DNA of 64,000 nucleotides from Pyxidicoccus parkwaysis (GTDB lineage Bacteria; Myxococcota; Myxococcia; Myxococcales; Myxococcaceae): NCBI RefSeq assembly GCF_017301735.1, contig NZ_CP071090.1, positions 3,400,001 to 3,464,000 of the forward strand, read 5' to 3'. Shown piece by piece: positions 8,576 to 16,906 of this stretch (position 1 is its first letter; each line of letters starts with the position of its first letter). The notes under the pieces were generated by a model. It saw only the letters and a program-made list of their open reading frames with translations, ran no database searches and was not told where the DNA came from. The position numbers and the translations under genes were made by a program.

Positions 8576-10447
8576 TCAGCCGCGGAACGAGACGTCGATC
8601 TGCACGGCGCCGTCCGAATTGAACGCGAGCTCGCTGTAGTAGTACGGCGCGCCGGTGGGCAGCACGACGCAGTCCGAGGCGTCCATGGCGAGGGCGGCGT
8701 TGTCTCGGAAGGTGTTGGCCAGGCTGGTGGCGAAGTCCTGCACCTTCTGGGTGATTCCAGACTGGGGCGTGGTGGTGGTCCAGTTGAAGAGCGCGTCCAG
8801 CGCGTTGAAGACCCAGCCGCTGATGGACTTGTCGATGTCGGGGGCGGGGGCCTGGCCCAGCGTGACGCTGACCGCGGTGACGAGCTGGCCGCCGTCGCCC
8901 GCGGAGAGGGTGATGGTGCCCGTCCACGGCTGGACGAACGTGGCGGTGCCCAGATGGTTCTTCATGCTGATGCCGAGGGTGTCGAGCGGGTACTGGCTGA
9001 CGTCGGCGACGACCTTGAACTGGCCCGTCAGGGAGATGACGACCTGGCCGGCCTGGGTGGTGGGCTGGGTCTGGAAGACGATGCTCTCCGTGCCGTAGAC
9101 GTACTGGTCGAAGCCGTTGTTGACCTGGACGAAGACGCCGCGCCCGCCATTGAGGTTGCCGTTGTTCTGGGTGGCGGAGCACTGGTAGCGGAGGGGCGCC
9201 GTGCGCTTGATGGAGGTCCCCTTCGTGATGCCCGAGGCATTGAGGATGGCGGGCAGCACGGTGGGCGCGAGGTAGCCCTCGCCCAGCGCGTCCTGGCTCA
9301 GGTACATGCGCGCCATGGCGGTGGCCGGAGTGCCGTCCGGGTTGGTGGTGGCGGCCATGGGCGCCTTGAACGCGTAGCGGGAGCTCCAGGTCGGCTCCGA
9401 GCGGCCGCGGGTCATCATGCAGATGTTGAGCGTGCTGAAGTCGCCGTTGGTGGCGTAGCGGGTGGTGCGAGGCACGGCGAGCGTGGGCTCGATGCTGGCC
9501 GGCTTGCCGGGGGCCTTCACGGTGTAGGCCACGTCCATCTGCTTCAGCGCGGCCAGCGTGGACTGGAGCGTGCTCTGCGCGGCGGAGGAGAGCGACACGG
9601 CAGCGCCGCTGGCCGTGTTCACCACGCGCAGGGAGCGGAACAGGGCGGGCTGGGTCAGGTCGACGAAGAGGCGGTAGACGCCGTAGTTGAGGGACATGAG
9701 TCCCTGGAGGTGCTGCTTCGCGTCGGACGTGGCGGCCAGGGTGCTGGCGTCCGTCACCTGCACCTGGGAGAGGTCCAGTGAGACGATGACGGTGTCACCG
9801 GACAGAGTCTGCGACTTCTGCTGACCGTTCTCCAGGTACTGGAGGGTCGCGGTGGTGAAGGGGAGATACACGTCCAGGTGGGTGGTCGCGTCGTCGGGGA
9901 CCTGCACGGTGGGCGCGGCCATGGTCGTCACGGCGAGCTGCGACCACGTGTCCGAGGATGAGAGGGGTTGCGTGAAGTGGGAGGGGATGAGGCCGTAGTA
10001 CTGGAGGTCGTGGAGCTGCTTGTCGATGAGACCCACCGAGAGGGCCCAGACCATGTCCCACTCATTGGGAGCGCGCGGGGTGAGTGTCACGGTGTACGTG
10101 ACGGCATGGTGGTCACCGGAGCCGTCCGTGGTCTGGTTGCTCACGCTGACGCAGGACAGGCCCGAGGTGCCGGAATAGGACTCGGGATGATTCGGACCGC
10201 TGGAGTACATCCAGTTGAAGGTGAGCGGGACCTGCTCGTTGCCCGTCTCGAGAGAGTAGGTGACGGAACCTTCCGGGCCGGGCGACAGGGAGTTGTTCTG
10301 CTGGACGTCGAAGGTGGTGCTGCTGCCCGAGGCGATGCTCGTGGCCGGCGCGCTGCCCTCGATGTGACCGTCCTTGTTGTTCGGCGTGCCCCGGTTGTCG
10401 ATGGGGCAGCCGGAGTCATTCTTGATGGTGAGCGTGGTGGAGATCAT
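8576..10447 (-). CDS. Aegerolysin-like domain fused to a P47/TULIP-like domain, 623 aa
   Basis: Residues 1-120 (TLTIKNDSGCPI, then SPGPEGSVTYSLETG and LTFNWMYSSGPN) have the pattern of aegerolysin/actinoporin-like beta-sandwiches. From about residue 125 the sequence NEWDMVWALSVGLIDKQL resembles the start of clostridial P47/OrfX TULIP proteins (YGWDIVYGCSKRVVNKHL as I recall). A later segment, ARMYLSQDALGEGYLAPTVLPAIL, resembles the P47 segment around LLISEKMFLKHMILP. TULIP proteins bind lipids and accompany botulinum-like and insecticidal toxins; aegerolysins bind membranes and recruit pore-forming partners. No signal peptide is visible. The ATG at 10447 is preferred to a TTG at 10477, although the ribosome site is weak. 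Both family assignments were made by eye. Confidence 0.7.
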   Translation of the reverse strand: MISTTLTIKNDSGCPIDNRGTPNNKDGHIEGSAPATSIASGSSTTFDVQQNNSLSPGPEGSVTYSLETGNEQVPLTFNWMYSSGPNHPESYSGTSGLSCVSVSNQTTDGSGDHHAVTYTVTLTPRAPNEWDMVWALSVGLIDKQLHDLQYYGLIPSHFTQPLSSSDTWSQLAVTTMAAPTVQVPDDATTHLDVYLPFTTATLQYLENGQQKSQTLSGDTVIVSLDLSQVQVTDASTLAATSDAKQHLQGLMSLNYGVYRLFVDLTQPALFRSLRVVNTASGAAVSLSSAAQSTLQSTLAALKQMDVAYTVKAPGKPASIEPTLAVPRTTRYATNGDFSTLNICMMTRGRSEPTWSSRYAFKAPMAATTNPDGTPATAMARMYLSQDALGEGYLAPTVLPAILNASGITKGTSIKRTAPLRYQCSATQNNGNLNGGRGVFVQVNNGFDQYVYGTESIVFQTQPTTQAGQVVISLTGQFKVVADVSQYPLDTLGISMKNHLGTATFVQPWTGTITLSAGDGGQLVTAVSVTLGQAPAPDIDKSISGWVFNALDALFNWTTTTPQSGITQKVQDFATSLANTFRDNAALAMDASDCVVLPTGAPYYYSELAFNSDGAVQIDVSFRG

Positions 10448-10614
10448 TCCGGAGCGGAGTAGCAACCCCGGGGCCAACGGTGCCTTGCGCGTAACACCTT
10501 GGAATCGTGATCACGTTGCAGTTGCGTCACCGGAACTGCGTTCAGCGGGGACGCGCGTGCGTCGCGGCGGGAGCGGGCTGGTGCACAGTGTCCGACGCAA
10601 GCTGGCGTGACCGC

Positions 10615-11016
10615 TCAGTGCCAGTGCGTCTCCTCAACGAACCTGGGTTCACCGTGGAGTGTCAGTGTCGCACCTTGGCCCTTGACGAGTAGAAGGCCCT
10701 CTGCGCCCTCGAAGCGCAGCGTCACGGCGCCACTGTGCTTGAAGGGTACTGGAGCGAGGTTGCCGAAGTACTCTTCGCCGACTTGGATGCTGCCGTCAGA
10801 AATCCTCATGTTCGCAGCCAGGGGCGCGCTTGCGATGGAGCCACTTCCGATGGTGAGCGTGGCCTGCTGCATCCAGCCAGTGCCCGGGTCCTGCCCAGGG
10901 CGACCGTCGCTCACGTGCAGGTAGACCTCGAGCCGCAACACGACTGCTTCATCGGTGCGATCAATGGCTTCGACCCAACTGTCGTGAAACTCGACAGCAC
11001 AGTGTTTGTTTTGCAT
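10615..11016 (-). CDS. Small conserved hypothetical protein, 133 aa
   Basis: Family not recognised beyond a general impression of a conserved beta-rich protein. The N-terminus is CAVEFHDSWVEAID, followed by VVLRLEVYLHVSDGRPGQDPGTGW, and the remainder alternates short strands and turns. There is no signal peptide and no membrane segment. It starts at an ATG with AGGAGG 13 nt upstream, which is a long spacing. It lies alone between the P47-like operon and the AidB-like gene, all on the minus strand, with gaps of 167 and 100 bp on either side. Confidence 0.65.
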   Translation of the reverse strand: MQNKHCAVEFHDSWVEAIDRTDEAVVLRLEVYLHVSDGRPGQDPGTGWMQQATLTIGSGSIASAPLAANMRISDGSIQVGEEYFGNLAPVPFKHSGAVTLRFEGAEGLLLVKGQGATLTLHGEPRFVEETHWH

Positions 11017-11116
11017 GGCTTCTACTGTGCCTCCTGTGTACGCGTGGCCCGGGTCGACACACTGGGTCTGTTACTGGAGAAGCAATCGCTGTCACCGGGG
11101 ATGGCGTCAGGGAATG

Positions 11117-12778
11117 TCAGCCCAATAGTCGAGCATCATCCAGGTCCATCTCATCCCGGATGAGATCCACGCCATGCTGTGCGAACCGGCGCGCCGCCGC
11201 CTTGCTTCGTGGCCCGTGCCCATTGTCCAGGCACCACTGCGCATGATCGCTCAGCAGGGCCAGTTCGAGCGTCCGCCCCAGCGTCAGTGAGAATCGCCGG
11301 GCCCCGGCCTCCAGCGCCGCAGGATTCGCCATTGCCCCGGACACCCACGACCGCGCGTGCTCCAGCGCGCCGTTCACCGCGTCCACACAGGGCCGCAGAC
11401 CAGCGTCCCGCACCTTCGCCAGTAGTCCCTCGACCTCGTGGAAGAACGCCTCCAGCGTGCCTTCCTTCGCCAGCGCCCGCAGGGCATCCAGCGACAGCAC
11501 ATTCGTCGTACCCTCCCAGATGGACAGCACCTGCGAGTCCGCTTGAATCCTCGGGATGCCTGTGTCCTCCACGTAGCCCGCGCCGCCGAAGGACTCGGAG
11601 ACCTCGGACGTGACGTGCACCACCTGGCGTCCCGTCGTCAGCTTCGCCAGCGGCGTCACCAGGCGCTGGAGCAGCAACTCCTGCTCCGTGGCCACCTTCG
11701 TCTCCAACCGCCCCAGCAGTTCCACCGCGCGGAAGGCGAGCAGGAACCCGCCCTGGAACTCCGCTTCCAATCCGGCCAGCGTGTCCACGTGGAGCGGCTT
11801 CTCCGCCAGCTTCGCTCCGAACTGCACCCGGCGCTGCGCATAATCGCGCGCCAGTGCCAGCGCCCTTCGCATGCTCCACGCCGAGCCCGTGGCATTCCAC
11901 GTGCGCGTCACGTTCAGCATCCACGCCATGTTCTTGATGCCGTCCGTCAGCCCGGCCACCGGAATCGCCAGCGTGCCATCCAGCGTCAATTCCGCCGTGG
12001 GCACCTTGCGCGTTCCCAGCTTGTCCTTCAGCCGGTTGATCTGGATGCCATTGAGCTTCCCCGCGGCATCCCGCGTCTCCACGTAGAAGATGGCCAATCC
12101 CTTACCTCCGGGGCCGTTCCCCTCCGGACGCGCCAGCGTCAGCGCCATCTGCGCCGTCGTCGCGGACGTGAACCACTTCGTTCCGGACAGCCGCCAGCCC
12201 TCGGGAGACTGCCGTGCCACCGTCTGCGTCAGGCCCACGTCCGAGCCACCGGTCCGCTCGGTCATCCACTGGCCCGACGTCCAGAAGCTCGCCGGGTCTC
12301 GCGAGGTCAGGTGGGGCAGGGCGCGCTCAATCAGCTCCCGGTTCCCCAGGTTGAGCAGCGACCGTGCCGCTCCGTCCGTCATCGCCAGCGGGCACGAGTA
12401 CACGTCGAGCGATGCCTGCACGAGGTAGTTCAGGACGAACTGGTGCACGCGGCTGAGCTCACCGCTCTTCTGCTCGTACGCCGTCGCCACCAGTCCCCGC
12501 TTCGCCGCGAGGACCTCTGCTTCCTTCCACAGCGGCGACACCTCGATGTGGTCGACACGGTGGCCCCACGCATCCCACTGCGTCAGCTCGGGCTCGTTCA
12601 GCCGGTCGCGCAGTTGGAACTGGTAGTAGTGCCCGCCGCCCAGCTCACCCAGCTCGCGGAACTCGTCCAGGTGCGCGCGCCGGAGGTCCTCGGGCAGCGT
12701 GCGCGCCAGGTAGCTCTGCAGGAGCGCGTCGTCGTCGTACTGGTTGCCAAGTCGCGGTGGGTCCTGGAAGAAGCTCAT
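11117..12778 (-). CDS. AidB-like acyl-CoA dehydrogenase family flavoprotein
   Basis: A 553-aa FAD protein of the acyl-CoA dehydrogenase superfamily. Its length and layout match E. coli AidB (541 aa): a long N-terminal extension, then the FAD-binding core with FWTSGQWMTERTGGSDVGLT and WRLSGTKWFTSA, the helical domain with ARDYAQRRVQFGAKL, and the C-terminal signature SIWEGTTNVLSLDAL. AidB is induced by alkylation stress in E. coli and binds DNA; its substrate is unsettled. Whether this gene has that role or is a catabolic dehydrogenase cannot be read from sequence. It starts at an ATG and appears monocistronic or at the end of a minus-strand run after the Imm11-like pair. Confidence 0.88.
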   Translation of the reverse strand: MSFFQDPPRLGNQYDDDALLQSYLARTLPEDLRRAHLDEFRELGELGGGHYYQFQLRDRLNEPELTQWDAWGHRVDHIEVSPLWKEAEVLAAKRGLVATAYEQKSGELSRVHQFVLNYLVQASLDVYSCPLAMTDGAARSLLNLGNRELIERALPHLTSRDPASFWTSGQWMTERTGGSDVGLTQTVARQSPEGWRLSGTKWFTSATTAQMALTLARPEGNGPGGKGLAIFYVETRDAAGKLNGIQINRLKDKLGTRKVPTAELTLDGTLAIPVAGLTDGIKNMAWMLNVTRTWNATGSAWSMRRALALARDYAQRRVQFGAKLAEKPLHVDTLAGLEAEFQGGFLLAFRAVELLGRLETKVATEQELLLQRLVTPLAKLTTGRQVVHVTSEVSESFGGAGYVEDTGIPRIQADSQVLSIWEGTTNVLSLDALRALAKEGTLEAFFHEVEGLLAKVRDAGLRPCVDAVNGALEHARSWVSGAMANPAALEAGARRFSLTLGRTLELALLSDHAQWCLDNGHGPRSKAAARRFAQHGVDLIRDEMDLDDARLLG

Positions 12779-12854
12779 GCGTCGAAGCTAACACCCGCTC
12801 TTCCGGATGGGCACACCTCACCGCATCGGAGGCGGGGCTCAATCTCGGACCGTT

Positions 12855-13430
12855 TCAGACTTCGTCGAAGCGCGCCCCCACGGCCCCAGCTCGCTCCAAC
12901 GCTTCCTTGATGTCTCCATCAACGATGAGCGCTGGCTGCCAACCCCACGGGCGGAATACCCGAGCGTCTCCGACCTTCGACTTGTCGATGCGGAGACCGG
13001 ACACCGAGTGATACTCGCCGATGCGTTCCGGGTATCCATCTTCGGGAGTGTAGAGCTGGACCTCCTCACATGCTGCATCGTCGATGCAGCGAACAGTGCG
13101 CGCAGCGTTCAGCAGGTAATAGGGCTCGCTTTGTCCTTCGACCTTCACGGGAAAGAGCTGCACGTCGTTGGGCGCCAACTCGCGGAATACTGCAGCGACT
13201 CGTGCGCTCGCGATGGGGGTTCCCGCGACGGTTGTCTTGTCGAAGTCCAGAGGCCTGCCAGGGCGTGAGAAGGGGATGTGCAGTGGCCCGGGAGCATCCA
13301 CGGGCTTCCCCTCTGTGAACGCCCAGATGTCGGAGACCTCTTGCCCTTCTGGATTCGTAGGCTCATCCAGGTACCAACGCCCCGTTACGTACACGTCGAA
13401 GTCGAGTCGGAAGAAGCGGCGATTCGTCAC
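12855..13430 (-). CDS. Imm11-family (DUF1629-like) immunity protein, copy 1
   Basis: A 191-aa soluble protein. The C-terminal half (VSGLRIDKSKVGDARVFRPW, then ALIVDGDIKEALERAG and GARFDEV) has the layout of the Imm11/DUF1629 family, in which a 'native residue, then buried helix' segment ends in a G-x-x-F motif. These proteins are predicted immunity factors for polymorphic toxins and are numerous in myxobacteria. It is a close paralogue of the next gene, with near-identical C-termini, so the pair arose by tandem duplication. The starts of both copies align (MTNRRFFRL and MARRFFDL). No toxin gene is recognisable next to it. Confidence 0.75.
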   Translation of the reverse strand: MTNRRFFRLDFDVYVTGRWYLDEPTNPEGQEVSDIWAFTEGKPVDAPGPLHIPFSRPGRPLDFDKTTVAGTPIASARVAAVFRELAPNDVQLFPVKVEGQSEPYYLLNAARTVRCIDDAACEEVQLYTPEDGYPERIGEYHSVSGLRIDKSKVGDARVFRPWGWQPALIVDGDIKEALERAGAVGARFDEV

Positions 13431-13466
13431 GTCATGCCTCAGGGGCGTTCATGATGCGCTCCCGCT

Positions 13467-14039
13467 TCAAACTTCGTCGAACAGTCCTCCCACGAGCCCA
13501 ACTCGCTCCAGCGCTTCCTTGATGTCCCCGTCCACGATGATGGGAGGATGCCAACCCCACAGCCGGAACACGCGGGCGTCGCCGACCTTCGACTTGTCGA
13601 TACGGAGGCCGGAAACAGCTCGATACTCGCCGAGACGGTCGGGCCGTCCATCTTCGGGGCCGTAGAGCTGAACCTCCTCACAGGCCGCGTCGTCGATGCA
13701 ACGAAGCTCGCGCGCGACGTTGAGCAGGTAATAGGGCGTGTCTTCCCCCTCGACCTCGACAGGTAAGATCTGCACATCGTCGGGTGCCAGTTCGCGGAAC
13801 ACGGACGCAACATGCTCCTTGACGATGGGAGTCTGCCCGGCGCCCGCAGTCGTGTAGTTCAGGGACTTCCCAGGGCGTCTGAGTGGTACACGCAACTTCT
13901 CGCGGAGCTCGGCCTTCCGGCCCTGCATGAACTGCCAGCCGTCTTCGAGCTCTGCTCCCGAGAGGTGCGTCGGCTCCGTGAGGTACCAGCGTCCCGGCAC
14001 ATAAACGTCGATGTTCAAGTCGAAGAAGCGTCTTGCCAT
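13467..14039 (-). CDS. Imm11-family (DUF1629-like) immunity protein, copy 2
   Basis: 190 aa, paralogous to the gene at 12855. It shares CIDDAACEEVQLY and RIDKSKVGDARVF, and the same FDEV C-terminus, while the middle is more divergent (a short insertion at KAELREKLRVPL). The ATG at 14039 was chosen because it aligns with the start of copy 1; an ATG at 14060 would add seven residues, and neither has a good ribosome site. The two copies are 36 bp apart and probably co-transcribed. The predicted role is neutralising a toxin made by kin, but no cognate toxin is visible, so they may be orphan or stockpiled immunity genes. Confidence 0.75.
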   Translation of the reverse strand: MARRFFDLNIDVYVPGRWYLTEPTHLSGAELEDGWQFMQGRKAELREKLRVPLRRPGKSLNYTTAGAGQTPIVKEHVASVFRELAPDDVQILPVEVEGEDTPYYLLNVARELRCIDDAACEEVQLYGPEDGRPDRLGEYRAVSGLRIDKSKVGDARVFRLWGWHPPIIVDGDIKEALERVGLVGGLFDEV

Positions 14040-14138
14040 GGCGTCATGTCCCGGGATCATTCGTGATGCGCTTCCGCAGTCTGGTGCCCTTCGTCGTCAG
14101 GTCCCGCGCAATCTTCGCCAGTCCCTCTAACAAACGAA

Positions 14139-14165
14139 GCCCCGCGGCCAGATGCACCGCGGGGC
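14139..14165 (-). terminator. Intrinsic terminator after the secreted repeat protein
   Basis: A perfect 9-bp stem (GCCCCGCGG and CCGCGGGGC) encloses a 9-nt loop. Read on the minus strand it lies 16 bp beyond the stop of the gene ending at 14182 and is followed by TTCGTTTGTT, a T-rich run. It also separates that gene from the Imm11-like pair. Confidence 0.75.
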
Positions 14166-14181
14166 GAGCACGACGCCCGCG

Positions 14182-14952
14182 CTACGGCTGCAACGTGAAC
14201 CGGTAGTTCGCGCTGTAGTTCGAGTCCCACCGGTGGCAGTACCCACGGTCCCAGTTCTCGAACCACATCTGCACGGACCGGGCCCCAGCGGGCGGAGTCA
14301 CCGTCACCGGCACACCGAAGCGCGAGTACCCGGAGACCGCCGTGACGCTCGTGCTGCCCGACGCGCCCGTGTCGAACCGGTAGTACACCCAGACCTCCCA
14401 CGTCGGCGCGCCGTTGTAGAGCAGCCGGCACTCGGGGAGCCGGTCGAGGTCGTAATCCACCACGAATGGCTGCCCCGCCTTCAGCGTGCCCACCGTGTAC
14501 TCCACCCAGCCCTCCTGGAAGACAATCGTCGCGGGCACCGCCGTCCCCGCCGGCTGCACCGTGAAGCGGAAGTTCGTCCCGTAGTTCGAGTCCCACGCCT
14601 CGCAGCCCGCGCTCGACACGCGGAACCACACCTCCAGCGGCCCCGACACCGGCAGCGCGATGACCGGCCCGGCCCCCGTCGTCGGCGCGCCCGCCACGTC
14701 GAAGCTCCCCACCGCGCCGCCGTTCAGCGTGTAGTACCCGGTGAGGCTCCAGCCCGGGCTCCCATCCGGCAGCGTCACGCGGCACTGCGGCAGCCGGCTG
14801 GCGTCGTAGGCCACCTGCACCTGTCCTCCGGCGATGAGCGGCGAGGACTCGGACAGGCTCCAGTTGGCGTTGAAGGTGATGACGGGCGTCGTCGTCTGCG
14901 CGGCGGCGACGGTGCCGGCGAGCAGGGTGAGCAGGGACAAGAGTCGCTTCAC
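14182..14952 (-). CDS. Secreted protein with two beta-sandwich repeats (DUF6209-like)
   Basis: 256 aa with a clear signal peptide (VKRLLSLLTLLAGTVAAAQ). Two homologous repeats follow, at about 25-135 and 140-256. Each starts with a strand of the type ITFNANWSLSES or IVFQEGWVEYTV and ends with CEAWDSNYGTNFRFTVQP or CHRWDSNYSANYRFTLQP. The WDSNYG..FRF signature suggests the DUF6209 family from memory; function unknown. One cysteine pair per repeat could form a disulphide. The GTG start at 14952 has GGAG at 7 nt; longer frames lack a signal peptide at their N-terminus. It ends in an intrinsic terminator. Confidence 0.8.
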   Translation of the reverse strand: MKRLLSLLTLLAGTVAAAQTTTPVITFNANWSLSESSPLIAGGQVQVAYDASRLPQCRVTLPDGSPGWSLTGYYTLNGGAVGSFDVAGAPTTGAGPVIALPVSGPLEVWFRVSSAGCEAWDSNYGTNFRFTVQPAGTAVPATIVFQEGWVEYTVGTLKAGQPFVVDYDLDRLPECRLLYNGAPTWEVWVYYRFDTGASGSTSVTAVSGYSRFGVPVTVTPPAGARSVQMWFENWDRGYCHRWDSNYSANYRFTLQP

Positions 14953-15071
14953 GGATGGGCTCCAATGAAAAGAGGGGCCTCCGGCGGGGGCGGAGGGCGC
15001 GCATCCATGCCACATGGCCCTGACTCGGAAAACCCGCACTGCGTGAAAATCCGCCGTAACCCGTCACTGTC

Positions 15072-15088
15072 CTGTTTCAATGAAACAG
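15072..15088. promoter_or_regulatory. Perfect 17-bp palindrome, candidate operator
   Basis: CTGTTTCA-A-TGAAACAG is a perfect 8-bp inverted repeat around one central base. It is AT-rich against a GC-rich background and lies in the 181-bp divergent region between the starts at 14952 (minus) and 15134 (plus), 45 bp before the ATPase ATG. This is the usual form of a dimeric repressor site such as that of a TetR-type regulator. No regulator gene is adjacent. Confidence 0.45.
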
Positions 15089-15133
15089 CGGCCATGCGGT
15101 AGGCTCACGGGCTCCACCCCCGAGCGAGCGCCA

Positions 15134-16903
15134 ATGTCCCTGTTCAAGAGGCCGTCCCCCCCGGCCCCGGGCGAAGCGACTGACGATTCCAACCGCAGCA
15201 TCACCCCGGTGGAGACTCCGGCCGTGCTCTCCGGTCCGCCCCGTGCGCGCACCGTCACCGGCACCAGCCCCGCGCTCCCGCCCCGGCCTCCCGCGCCCGC
15301 CGCCCAGCGTCCGCCGCCACCTCCGCAAGAGGGCCCCGACTTCCCCACCGAGCGCCGCTCCGTCGTCGTCTCCCCCGACGCCGCCATCCCCGAGCGCCGC
15401 GCTCCGTCCCCGCTCACGCCGCCGCCCGAGCGCCGTGCTCCGCCCGTCACCACCGCGCCCCCCGAGCGCCGCGCGCAGCCCCAGGCCCAGGCCCAGGCTC
15501 AGGCGCAGGTCGCCACCCCCGCGTACACAGGGCCGGACCGCCGCGTCGCCAACGCCCCCGCGCCCGGTGCTGAACGTCGGGGCACGGGGCGCCGGGCTTC
15601 GGATGGCGCTCCCGGCCAGGAGCGCTTCTGGCCCGCTCAGCCGCGCGGCCTCGAGGAGACCGGCCTCACGGCGACCTTCATCGAGGAGCTCGTCCTCAAG
15701 GCCCTCTTCGCCGCCGGAGAGATGCGCGGCATGGACCTCGCCGCCCGGCTCCAGCTCCCCACGGCCATCGTCGACGACATCATCGAGGGCCTGCGCCGTC
15801 AGAAGTACGTGGACATCCGCGGCGGCGGTTCGTCCGGCGTGGGCAAGTCCACGATGATCTACCAGCTCACCACGTTCGTGACGGACGTGCTGCGGCAGAT
15901 CAACGACCGCAACCGCTACAACGGCCCGGCGCCCGTGCCCTTCCAGGAGTGGGTGGCCGCGGTGAAGCGGCAGACCGTGCGTGGCAACCGCATCACCCGC
16001 ACGCGGATGCAGGACAAGTTCGGCGACCTCATCATCCGCGACTACATCTTCGACGGCATCGGCCCGGCGATGAACTCGGGCCGAGCCATCTTCTTCTACG
16101 GCCCGCCCGGCAACGGCAAGACGGCCATCTGCCAGGGCATGGTCAACTGCTTCGAGGGGGACATCTTCATCCCCCACGCCATCCTCATCGACGACTTCGT
16201 GGTGAAGATCTTCGACGCCAACCTCCACAAGCCCATCGAGGACGACGACGGCGCCGCGTACGACAGGCGCTGGGTGCGCTGCCGGCGCCCGCTGGTGGTG
16301 GTGGGCGGTGAGCTGACGCTGGAGATGCTGGACCTCGTCTACTCGCCGGAGGTGAAGTTCTACGAGGCCCCGTTCCAGATGAAGGCCAGCAACGGGATGC
16401 TCCTCATCGACGACTTCGGCCGGCAGAAGGTGTCCCCGAAGGAGCTGCTCAACCGGTGGATTGTCCCGCTGGAGAGCGACATCGACATGCTCACCCTGCA
16501 CACCGGCAAGAAGGTGCAGGTGCCCTTCGACGTGTTCGCCGCCTTCTCCACCAACCTGGACCCCAGCGACCTCGTGGACGACGCCTTCCTGCGCCGCGTC
16601 CGCTACAAGCTGGAGGTGCAGCGGCCGGACGAGGAGCAGTTCCACGAAATCTTCCAGGTCATGTGCCGCAAGCGCGGCGTGCCCTACGAAGCGGACGCGG
16701 TGGACTACCTCATCGACACGCACTACCGCCCGGTGGGCCGTCCCTTCGCCGCGTGCCAGCCGCGTGACTTGCTCGACCAGGTCATCGACATGGCCCACTA
16801 CCAGGGCACCGAGCCGCGCCTGGAGCACGCGCTGCTGGACGCGGCGGTGCGCGGCTACTTCGTCCGCTTCGACCAGAAGAAGGCCGCGTCCGCGACGCCC
16901 TGA
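15134..16903 (+). CDS. AAA-type ATPase with Pro-rich N-terminus and winged-helix-like domain
   Basis: 589 aa. Residues 1-165 are disordered, proline-rich and carry repeats of the form P-E-R-R-A (or D/E-R-R). Residues about 170-245 look like a winged helix (LVLKALFAAGEMRGMDLAARL, truncated here). The ATPase core follows with Walker A GPPGNGKTAICQG near 323 and a Walker B-like LLIDDFGRQ near 420, then FSTNLDPSDLVDDAFLRRV, which fits the sensor-1/arginine-finger part of AAA proteins. No signal peptide or membrane segment. Possible roles (remodelling, protein localisation) cannot be told from sequence. The ATG at 15134 was chosen because upstream sequence is the promoter region. It converges on the WbqC-like gene, 3 bp away. 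Confidence 0.85.
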   Translation: MSLFKRPSPPAPGEATDDSNRSITPVETPAVLSGPPRARTVTGTSPALPPRPPAPAAQRPPPPPQEGPDFPTERRSVVVSPDAAIPERRAPSPLTPPPERRAPPVTTAPPERRAQPQAQAQAQAQVATPAYTGPDRRVANAPAPGAERRGTGRRASDGAPGQERFWPAQPRGLEETGLTATFIEELVLKALFAAGEMRGMDLAARLQLPTAIVDDIIEGLRRQKYVDIRGGGSSGVGKSTMIYQLTTFVTDVLRQINDRNRYNGPAPVPFQEWVAAVKRQTVRGNRITRTRMQDKFGDLIIRDYIFDGIGPAMNSGRAIFFYGPPGNGKTAICQGMVNCFEGDIFIPHAILIDDFVVKIFDANLHKPIEDDDGAAYDRRWVRCRRPLVVVGGELTLEMLDLVYSPEVKFYEAPFQMKASNGMLLIDDFGRQKVSPKELLNRWIVPLESDIDMLTLHTGKKVQVPFDVFAAFSTNLDPSDLVDDAFLRRVRYKLEVQRPDEEQFHEIFQVMCRKRGVPYEADAVDYLIDTHYRPVGRPFAACQPRDLLDQVIDMAHYQGTEPRLEHALLDAAVRGYFVRFDQKKAASATP

Positions 16904-16906
16904 GCC

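Noticed and set aside
15077..16828. Long minus-strand frame over the AAA ATPase gene
   Set aside because: Low-complexity shadow frame; Walker motifs are on the plus strand.
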